A DNA stretch of 29,025 nt from Elysia marginata (lineage: Eukaryota > Mollusca > Gastropoda > Plakobranchidae): NCBI GenBank assembly GCA_019649035.1, contig BMAT01004020.1:132675-161699 (forward strand), in the 5' to 3' direction. The position numbers were made by a program, and so were the translations under genes. The notes beneath the pieces were generated by a model. The model worked only from the letters and a program-made list of their open reading frames with translations. It was not told the origin of the DNA and did no database searches. This document shows, in pieces, positions 20,729 to 29,025 of this stretch; the first letter of the stretch is position 1; the number at the start of each line of letters is the position of its first letter.

Positions 20729-23463
20729 AAATCTACTTTGAAACCAAAAACAAGTGAAGAATAGTAACTGTAATATTAACTTTTTTTTGTGAACATGCAA
20801 TGTTCCAATGAATGTTTTGATTACAATGAAACACACCAGCTATACTTATCGTGATTAAACCTGTGTAAAACTTGCGATTTGATGAGTAATTTATGTTAGA
20901 TCTTTTTTTCTGTTGCTTGTTTACCCAATAACTCTTGTGAAAGAAAAACTTGTTCTTGGTGCTTTTTTTATCAATTTATGTTACATAGATTGTTCAGTTA
21001 TGTACATAAGCCTTTATCTAGCTTGCAGGGTGGTTTTGAAGAACAATTTTATCTCTCATTTTGACCTACTAAATCTTGCGATTATAATCGAAAATGACGC
21101 CCTTTCGTTGTTTCTTATGCTATGTTTCCTCTATAAAAAACAAACTGCCAGTTTGTGCTCCATAAGAATCATCTCGAGGCAGGTGAGTGTCAGGTGTAAC
21201 TTTTTTTTTTACTTTATTTTCACGATCCACACATCCTGTTACTCCTACGTTTATTGCTTAACTAAAGTTTCTCGGCTTTGGCAGTAGGCCTGTCTCATTC
21301 AGTAACTTGATGCTAATAATAAATGACTAGACAGGCTCTGTGTTAATTATCTTTACCAAAGTCTTTAGATGCAGTTATTTTATTTGGTAAAATAAAACTG
21401 CTTTTGAACCCCTTCAGGACATATAACGTGCGCAGTGCGCCATTTTTTCATGGCAAGATAACAATGCTATGTGGGTTGTATCTCCTAAAGTCAGCTGATT
21501 TTGCTGTTCCCTATTGACACTTAGATGTTCAATGTACGCATTTTTTTCACTGCATAAAAGAGGCCTTTGTGACAATTTTACAAGTATTGTCTCGTTGTAA
21601 TTTCTTGTCTTGTTTGTGAGCTTTTTGTTTTTCAATCTAATGCAACTGAGTTTCAGATGTCATTTTCTGCATCATAGCCCAGGCAGCTTAATCCTGAAAC
21701 TAAAAAACAACTTCTTTTTACATCTTAGAACCAAAGATTAGTCGTGTAATGATGAGACGCATGAAACCAGTTTAGATAACTAGATTAACAGAACAAAAGA
21801 ATACCTATTCAAATAAAATTGAAATCTAACTTTCAGACTAAATAAACTTGGGTCGGACTCATTTCTACAAATACGTATAAATGTGAGAAAGTAACATTCA
21901 ATGATTCAAATATGCTTCCACAGAATATATAATTTGCTTTAGATATTTACTGTAAGATAAAAGCCATTGTAGGGCAATAGATAATGTTAAAAATTACAAT
22001 CTTATTTGCTTCTATATACAAAATGCAAATCAATGGCCTTTGCAATATCAGACTGAAACGATACATTCGCCTACAAATTTAGCCGCTGCACTTAATAAAC
22101 TATCAAGGAATTACGTTAAAAATATAACGGAGTATTTGAAATAGGAGGTTGGTTTGTCATGTGCAACAATACAGTAAATGAGGCCCACCTACCATCTTCC
22201 ACAAGATGGTAGAAACAAATACTTTTCAAAGGATTTTTCATATCAATAACAAGAGCTGCGCTGTCTTCTCGAGAGTCTAAGATATAAAGTTAGATTTTTC
22301 ATCTTAGTAACCATTGGATCCAGGCGTCTTGGTTACAGGCTAAGTGATCTTAGAATACCGAAAAGACCAAACTGTCTGTAAAAGAGCCTTCGCTTATAAT
22401 GTGTATTGTTATCTATGAATCTCCACTTTTTAGTTTAGGCCCCGTTATATTATAACTGGAAAGCATCCTGTTGCAAGGTCAGTCTACTGAAAAATAATGT
22501 TTAACATAAAGACTGAAAGATGTGCTTAGTTCGGCTTTCTACTTACATTGGTTAAGTTTCAGGTTTTTATCACCCCTTTATTGAACTCAAAATACAACGA
22601 GTTCCGCGTTTTGAGGCTGGAGTCAAATGGGGCGTGTCAACTTCTACACAGAATGTAACACACTTCAATCTTAAAGCTAAATAGATATGTAGTTTCGCAT
22701 TCGAAACAGGCTACATTAACAAAATAATTTATTTTTAATGTTCAGAAATAAAAAAAAATCAAAAATTTGTTCGGCCATATTTATTTCGTTTTGTTATGAT
22801 GTGTGCGCAGATGAAAACATGTAATCACATACTAAACTTTTTAAAGGTTTGTTTAAAAACTTCATGGTTTCTAAAAAAATCCACGTCTGTGATTCTAAAA
22901 GGTGCGCAATTCAGTTATTTAAATATGCTAGACGTTCCGTGGAGATGGGTGCGTTCTATGGCACCCGTTCTTGTGATTCCTCTAATGCCATTTTTCCCCA
23001 TATTGTGTTTCTGGTTTCGGGAAACCCATTTCACTAAAATTAAATCGGATCTTTTTGCGTTTGGCTGGGGAAAAAAACGTTTCCTTTTATTTCAACATTG
23101 TTATAGTTGCTGGTGAAGTACTGCTGAGATAACACACGAGGATAAGCGCTGAAATAAATATGATTGCTGACATGTATACCTTTTTAAAACTTAGGAGATG
23201 TATCTTCATATGTCTCTTAACCAATGTTTTCCCTTATTTTCAGAAAGTCAATGTAAATGCTTTGAAAGAGTAGTAACTGTTAAGTGTTCTATTTAAAACT
23301 AATTATTAAACAAGTTTCAACCTCCCAAGCAAGTTCTTCGAGATTTAAAAATTGAGAGGTTACCGTAGGATGCCTAACAAAAGCGTCGCGACAATAATTG
23401 TCATATTTTTTTGCTTTTGACACCCTTTGAGCTTTTGCGTCACTAGTTATAGACCAAATTGCC
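20729..23463. other. Intergenic stretch, no gene recognised
   Basis: AT-rich sequence between DUOX and the intronless gene. The longest frames (20913-21287 and 22796-23116) are hydrophobic, low-information translations without splice or family support. One perfect 10-bp hairpin lies at 22189-22212. Promoter or 5' UTR exons of the downstream gene may be here but cannot be identified by eye. Confidence 0.6.
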
Positions 23464-23690
23464 ATGAACTTTCTGGGGACAACGTTTTCAAAAAATGTAC
23501 AAAAAATTGTGGCCATAGATATACAAGTAAGTCTCATTTATGGTAGTCATTTGATAAATTCCAAACTTTATAAAGCTCCGAAATCATCGATTATGCTTGA
23601 CTGCCGAATGTGTAAGTGTGTAATGCAGATACAGTTTTATCTTAGTAGTTACTTTAACCACATTTTCCTTTTTACTGCATCTCCAGCACG

Positions 23691-25253
23691 ATGGCAGGCT
23701 TGAGATTAAAGCCAGCTTTCACATCGCTTTGCGTTTATGCCGCAGTGATATACACTCTCCTAGGAAAAGCAAAAGGCACTTCCACTTGGCAGCCATATCA
23801 TGAGACAACTAAGCTAAACTCAGTTCTGCATGATAATGGCATATTTCCAGATTTATCAGTGAGTGCTAGCAGCGGTCCAGTCAGGTCTGAAGATGGCATT
23901 GGAGCTCTCATGCCCTGGCTTGATAAGCTTTACATGGTATCCTACCTGTCTTTCCATAACGCGGGCTCGAGGGCAGGCTTTTATGCCATCCATCCCAACT
24001 TTACTAAAGAGCTGCTAGTATCACACAACTCAACTTACGCCAACCGCTTGTTACATCGTCAAACAAACCGTATCATCATCGGTGCCTGGACTGTGGATCT
24101 TCAAGGAAAAATCCGAGTTTTTGAGGATTTACTAAATGTCCGCGTTGGAGCGACCGCAGAGCATCTTGAGCATCCAGATGAAATGGTTTATCACCTCAGC
24201 ATGGACGGGCCACTCTACGAATGCAGTGTCATGACAATGGCTTGTAAGAAACTATTTCACCTTCCTAAAACACTCAATATGCCCAAAGGAGAACAACCAC
24301 ATTTTAAAGCAGCTCACACAATGAACGGTCGTCTGGTTGTCGCCACAAATACGTTCTTTCAGCCAGACTTTATGGGTGAAGCAGAAGGGGGTAGACTGGC
24401 TGAATGGGAAGGGCCCGGACATGAGTGGAAGATACTCGAGAAGACCGCATTTGTTGAAATAACAGGAAGAAGAAACTTTGGCAAAGTCATATACGCTGTT
24501 GGGTGGGATTTCAGGTCAGTCATTTTAAAGGTATACTGCGGGGACGAAGGCTGGCGTACTTACCGACTTCCTAAAGCTTCTCATGCCTATGACCAAGCTT
24601 GGCAAACAGAGTGGCCTAGAATCCGGGAGGTTGAGACTGAACGGTATCTGATGGATGCACATGGCATGTTCTATGAGCTGTCCCCCTTGGGGTGGGCCGG
24701 AAGCACTTGGGGTGTACGCCCTATCTCTCAGCACCTGCGTATGGTCCCAGATTTTGCTTCATACCGCGGCTTCTTAGTTCTGGCCGGGAACCAGGTTTCG
24801 TCCATACTTGATAACAATATCGTCACGGGTCAGGCACAGTCCGGTCTCTGGTTTGGTAAGACAGACGACTTGTGGAGCTTTGGTAAACCGCAGGGTTGGG
24901 GCGCCGTCTGGCGAAACGATACAATCAATGGCCATGCGGTGTCCGACCCTTACCTAATGACAGGCTTTGACAAGAAGATTCTTCACCTTATTCTTCATGA
25001 CAAAGAGCACAAGTCAGTGAAGTTTACCCTTGAGGCTGACATCACTGGCACTGCCGGCCACCGAGGAATGGAAGATTGGGTTACTGTTGAATCTTACGAG
25101 CTTTCAACTCGGCCTGGTGAAAACTATGCGTTCAACGCACGTCTTTTGACAAGTTTTAGCGCACATTGGGTCCGGCTGACAGCAACGTGCACCAATCAGT
25201 TGATGGAGGACCCTAATTCATGTACAGTCACAGCCTACTTTAACTACACGTAG
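23691..25253 (+). CDS. Intronless gene for a secreted 520-residue protein of unknown function
   Basis: A single open frame of 520 codons. The start has A at -3 and G at +4, and is preceded by a likely splice acceptor (TTTTTACTGCATCTCCAG). Residues 10-28 form a hydrophobic signal peptide after a basic start, so secretion is expected. Four N-glycosylation sequons are seen (NFT near 103, NST near 113, NDT near 409, NYT at the end). Blocks such as RIIIGAWTVD (127-136), NGRLVVATN (212-220), VIYAVGWDFRSVILKV (266-281) and GLWFGKTDDLWSFGKP (385-400) look like repeated beta-strands, so a beta-propeller fold is possible. The most distinctive stretch is residues 303-329 (AWQTEWPRIREVETERYL, then MDAHGMFYEL). 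From memory, without a search, this type of sequence occurs in uncharacterised bacterial proteins. I do not know its function. Lack of introns contrasts with its neighbours. Confidence 0.9.
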   Translation: MAGLRLKPAFTSLCVYAAVIYTLLGKAKGTSTWQPYHETTKLNSVLHDNGIFPDLSVSASSGPVRSEDGIGALMPWLDKLYMVSYLSFHNAGSRAGFYAIHPNFTKELLVSHNSTYANRLLHRQTNRIIIGAWTVDLQGKIRVFEDLLNVRVGATAEHLEHPDEMVYHLSMDGPLYECSVMTMACKKLFHLPKTLNMPKGEQPHFKAAHTMNGRLVVATNTFFQPDFMGEAEGGRLAEWEGPGHEWKILEKTAFVEITGRRNFGKVIYAVGWDFRSVILKVYCGDEGWRTYRLPKASHAYDQAWQTEWPRIREVETERYLMDAHGMFYELSPLGWAGSTWGVRPISQHLRMVPDFASYRGFLVLAGNQVSSILDNNIVTGQAQSGLWFGKTDDLWSFGKPQGWGAVWRNDTINGHAVSDPYLMTGFDKKILHLILHDKEHKSVKFTLEADITGTAGHRGMEDWVTVESYELSTRPGENYAFNARLLTSFSAHWVRLTATCTNQLMEDPNSCTVTAYFNYT

Positions 25254-25599
25254 TTGCAACATTTACTTTTGGAACAATACGATAGTAATTTTAATCTTTT
25301 TTTAGTTTTCTTTCAACCTCTTTTATTCATCGTCTTTTGAAACAATATTTTGTTGGATATTGTAATGCATTCGAGTGGCTATTTTCGTATCAACATAACT
25401 GTTCTTACAAACCTTTCACGTACTTCATTTTTCAATTATTTCTTTTTCTGTGAAGGACTACCAGTCTGTTTTTGATTCCTATCAGTTTTTAGATCAAGGG
25501 CATTTATAATGTAAACTCGTTTCAGTAAGCAGCGAAGAGGGTCACAACTTTTATAATTTTATCTCTCGACAAAAGCTACCTACTTTAAATTAAAGAAAG

Positions 25600-25605
25600 A
25601 ATAAA
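25600..25605 (+). terminator. Candidate polyadenylation signal of the intronless gene
   Basis: AATAAA lies 347 bases after the stop codon. It is followed by a short GTGGTG and T-rich stretch that could be the downstream element. Confidence 0.45.
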
Positions 25606-26940
25606 TAGATCTTTAACGTGGTGATTATTTTTCAGGCCTTTTTATTTAATCTTTTTTCGATTTCTTTTTGTTTGTTTTTTTTTCCAACTATCAAGCCGCC
25701 TTAAAACGTTTTGGCTTCTTTATCTATATCTCTCTTTGTATCTGTATAATCTGCATGTGTACTGTATGTTTTGTGACTCTCTGTGTGACTCTTCTTATCT
25801 CTTACCCCTTCTCTCTCCGTCTCGCATTCTACTATCATTTATTTCTTAAATTATTAGTTTTCTATCCATCTGTCTAAAAATTATCTCTCTTGATATATTA
25901 CTTAAATTTCAAATACAGATTTTATGAAATTAGTTTGAAAAGTGAAGATAGTCGCTGCACAATCATTAATGATTGAAATATTCAATGTATAAAATAAGCA
26001 GCAAATCCGTGACCATCAAATTGCAGCATCTCCCACATGGTTTATATTGCAGAATGATACTGCACTTTGTCACGAGCAACGCAGATTGAAATAGGCTAAA
26101 GTGTTCATTTTTCGGCCATATTAACTTAAGCCTGCGTCAATCCACTGCAACATTTAATCTTTCAATCAGTACCTATTTCATGAGTGTGACTAAAATTTTA
26201 AAATTACGTGTCGTCATTACTCTTCAGGTGGTGGGTGGCTTAGGACTGGCTCAAGTCAAATTTGATATTTTATTAGGAGCTTTCGCTTGTGTAGATAGTC
26301 TGAGAAGATTTCCTTTAATTGAGAGGCCAAACTATTAGTATGGGGAAGTAATATGTAAATTTATCAAAGAAAACAGCCGCAATATTAATATATAAGTTAC
26401 CAAAAAGCTGCAGACATGAAATAGGATCCATTAATTGGGGTTCTTAAACTTTATACAAGAAATGACAACATGTTTTACCTACGTTAGCAGCCACTTTCCC
26501 TCAGTTTTAAAAGCCTGTCAGAAAGCATTGAATCTAGACTCCTTTAAATGCAGGAATATTGTAACGGGCCTAAAGACGATAACAAAATGCTGCAGGAAGA
26601 AACCAACATACGGAATAACTACAATATGTGTCGCATCCAAGGTGAATGAGTTGGATGTCGCAGTGTTTTTACCTTCGAAAGCGTTGCTGCTTAAAATAAG
26701 ACATTGTTCTGATGTTCCAACCGAGAACATTTTTATTTATTTATCAACAATTTTTGTTGATTTGAAATATAGAGAAAAAGGAGAAAAAATAGACCTTGAA
26801 ATAGCGTTTTCTCCAAAAAGAAAAATTTCCAACCTCTGACTCATTTACCCAGGACTCGAGTCATATAATATGGAAAAGAAAGCCTCCAGAGTACAAAGAC
26901 ACAACAATTTTTTCTTATTTAAGCTTTAGAAGTTTCTGTC
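25606..26940. other. Intergenic stretch, no gene recognised
   Basis: About 1.3 kb of AT-rich sequence with a pyrimidine-rich patch at 25660-25880. A 134-codon frame at 26435-26839, starting with TTG, has no recognisable family, and its overlapping opposite frame has none either. It could be a decayed repeat. Confidence 0.5.
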
Positions 26941-26946
26941 TTTATT
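26941..26946 (-). terminator. Candidate polyadenylation signal of the minus-strand cystine-knot gene
   Basis: TTTATT on the plus strand is AATAAA on the minus strand, 366 bases past the stop at 27312-27314. Similar hexamers occur further on (near 26730), so the choice is tentative. Confidence 0.35.
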
Positions 26947-27311
26947 TAGTTCTTTTAATATTCACAGAACGTCTTCCCGGAAATGTTAATTTCACGTCAG
27001 GTCAAATCTTTTCACAACCCATGTTGACATGAAGCGTTGAAAAAAGTGCAAGCCGGTTTACTCGTCGAGTTGAGGAAATTAGTTTTCAATCCTTATACAC
27101 TGCCCACGTTTGTCACAGATTCCTAAATGTTTATTGACACGATCCAAGATGCCAATAATATTCTCGAAAGGTACTAACCAACACAACTGATCGATGTTAG
27201 TCCAAAGATATTAAACTTCGTTGAAAAGTATAGGTTTTTGAAATGAGAAACTAAAAAATGTTTTCAGGGAACAAGTCCAACGTTAAAACTTTTTCATCGA
27301 AGAAGATGTTT

Positions 27312-29025
27312 CACGGCCGACCTACATTCATGCACTCACAATGCGATGGTACCTCTATAGGAGAAAAACTAACAGGAGGGCCGTGGTGGGCGTCTGTGTG
27401 GTTATAAACAAGAATCCAGTGCGCTCTGTACTGGTCCACACACTCACCATAGCTGCATAGACTTCCGGGTCTGGGGATAAAAACAGTGTGATCAAAGACT
27501 TTACAAATGTCATTTTATGCGTAATCAAGCTAAACGTCTAATTCTGGCATTCTCATACAAGAATTAATAGGCCTACGATTGATATATGTGGTCTTTAAGA
27601 TGCTGAAGTTGTTGGTAACAGCCAGTTACATTGACTTTTTCTTAAATTTATATCTCTAAAAATATCACAACAACAAAATAGTCTTTACTTTATAATATTA
27701 TGATATTGGCAATGGCTGAAAAATTATAGCCCAGCTAGAAGGCGGAGCTAGGGATCGGTGTTCTGATATTTCATGTATACACAATCAAAGATAACTGATT
27801 TCAAACAAAGAATAACGGTTAAATGTAGCTTAGCTCAACTACTTCTGTAAAGAGTGTAAGAAGTTGTGTGTATAACTCCCAAAATCCTTTTGCTTTGATG
27901 ATCATCATGAAATAATGATAACCAAAATGACTATCGTTTCAATAACTAAGTGTGAAAGATCTAAGTTTCATTATTCAATCTGCCGCTTATAATAATGTAT
28001 TTACAGTTTATGCTGAACAGATATTGAAAATAATTATATATGTCACTATATAAACAATATGATTTAAAATGTATACATAAACAGATAGCCTTATATAAAA
28101 CACAATTTTGAAACTTAATGAAATAAAAAAAGTGAATATTTACGGTTATATGTATCGTTTGAAGTTTAAAGTAAAGCAGTTCATGTCACATTAATGATTA
28201 AAAACTAATCTTTTAAAATTAATTTTTAATAATTTTAAAACAACGAAAATTAATTCCGGCTTCACAACTTTCAACACTTTCGATTTCTTATCTTCAGTAA
28301 CAAAGTTTTAGACCCTTGAGGAGGGTAGCTATGATCTCTGTGAATTGGCTACAGATAATAATATACTCAGAGCTTTAGAAATGGCCATGTAGGCTGCAGA
28401 TCATAGTGTACTCAGAGCTATAGGAATGGCCATGTAGGCTACAGATCATAGTGTTCTCAGAGCTTTAGAAATGGTCTTGTAGGCTACAGATCATAAAGTA
28501 CTCAGGGCTATAGGAATGGCCATGTACGGCATGTAGGCGCTATAGATCATAGTATAATCGAGCTATAGGAATGGCCGTCTAGGCTACAGATCATAGTATA
28601 ATCAGAACTATAGGAATGGCCATGTAGGCTACAGATCATAGTGTTCTCAGAACTATAGGAATGGCCATGTAGGCTACAGATCATAAAGTACTCAGAGCTA
28701 TAGGAATGGCCATGTAGGCTGCAGATCACAGTATCATCAGAGCTATAGGAATGGCCATGTAGGCTACAGATCATAGTGTTCTCAGAGCTCTAGAAATGGC
28801 CATGTAGGCTACAGATCATAGTGTACTCAGAGCTATAGGAATGGCCATGTAGGCTACAGATCATAGTATAATCAGAACTATAGAAATTGCCTTTTAGGCT
28901 ACAGATCATAACTTAACCAGAGCTATAGAAATTGCCATGTAGCAGTACTTTAGAGCACTCACCTGCATCTACCTATTGGTATGAACTGAAATGCTCGTGT
29001 CAGATGAACCACCCTGTATACTTTA
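27312..29025 (-). CDS. Spatzle/neurotrophin-like cystine-knot ligand, last two exons, partial
   Basis: Minus-strand exon 29025-28963 ends at a perfect GTGAGT donor and reads KVYRVVHLTRAFQFIPIGRC plus two bases. The next exon starts at 27470 after ATCCCCAG and reads PGSLCSYGECVDQYRAHW, then SFSPIEVPSHCECMN and a stop at 27312. The phases match at the junction (AG+A). The Cys pattern C-x5-C-x4-C ... C-x-C, with PGSxCSY, Cx2QY and a PSxCxC end, resembles the C-terminal half of Spatzle and neurotrophin cystine knots, secreted ligands of Toll or Trk-type receptors. Five cysteines are in view; earlier ones and the signal peptide would be upstream, outside the window. Oddity: by coordinates the last exon is one base short of whole codons. 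The frames of the two halves join only with an extra base near 27360, so a misreading by me or a real one-base shift must be settled. Confidence 0.5.
28347..28942. repeat. 45-bp minisatellite, 13 copies
   Basis: The unit contains AGCTATAGGAATGGCCATG followed by TAGGCTACAGATCATAG and an AGTxxxCTCAG spacer. Thirteen copies are present after a leading partial one, with about 5-15 percent divergence. The fourth copy has an internal insertion that duplicates CATGTA(C)GGC. The period is divisible by three, so a minus-strand frame (ICSLHGHSYSS repeated every 15 residues) stays open across several copies. The array lies inside the intron of the cystine-knot gene and ends about 15 bases from its donor. 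Confidence 0.95.

Noticed and set aside
20913..21287. 124-codon plus-strand frame
   Set aside because: It starts with TTG, has the hydrophobic composition expected of T-rich DNA, and shows no motif or splice context.
22796..23116. 106-codon frame with Trp/Phe-rich hydrophobic stretches
   Set aside because: No recognisable family and no supporting signals; an overlapping second frame is equally open.
26435..26839. 134-codon frame with a basic, Cys-containing middle
   Set aside because: It starts with TTG, the opposite strand is also open, and no family is recognised. It is left as possible decayed repeat.
28547..28774. Minus-strand frame repeating ICSLHGHSYSS every 15 residues
   Set aside because: It is a by-product of the 45-bp minisatellite within an intron. 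Other copies break the frame.

Overview
The window is animal nuclear DNA. It is AT-rich, carries many simple-sequence tracts, and has intron-dense genes with GT-AG splice junctions. The style (dual oxidase with many short exons, TAGGCCTA octamers, invertebrate-type transposon fossils, a Spatzle-like domain) points to an invertebrate. A gastropod mollusc is my best guess, but that is inference and not proven by the sequence.

Layout. Positions 1-1180 hold transposon debris: a minus-strand LINE reverse-transcriptase end, a compound trinucleotide microsatellite and a plus-strand Tc1/mariner transposase fossil. Positions 1379-20244 (+) hold the 3' two thirds of a dual oxidase (DUOX) gene, which I resolved into 22 exons whose splice phases all agree. 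They encode 1022 residues: the end of the peroxidase-like domain, TM1, the cytosolic region with degenerate EF-hands, the heme-binding helices with both His pairs, the FAD and NADPH sites and the terminal YENF. The 5' exons with most of the peroxidase domain lie outside the window. The introns contain a TTAA-flanked piggyBac-type MITE, a 38-bp minisatellite, a long GAA tract and CT, ATAG and TAA microsatellites.

Positions 20245-23690 are intergenic. Positions 23691-25253 (+) hold an intronless 520-codon gene for a secreted, glycosylated protein of unknown function. It sits in otherwise exon-split surroundings and is a candidate for horizontal acquisition. Positions 27312-29025 (-) hold the last two exons of what looks like a Spatzle/neurotrophin-type cystine-knot ligand, running off the right edge. 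Its intron carries a 13-copy 45-bp minisatellite.

The genes do not form an operon. DUOX makes hydrogen peroxide at epithelial surfaces, and Spatzle-type ligands act in Toll signalling. Both belong to epithelial or innate immunity in other animals, but their adjacency here may be chance.
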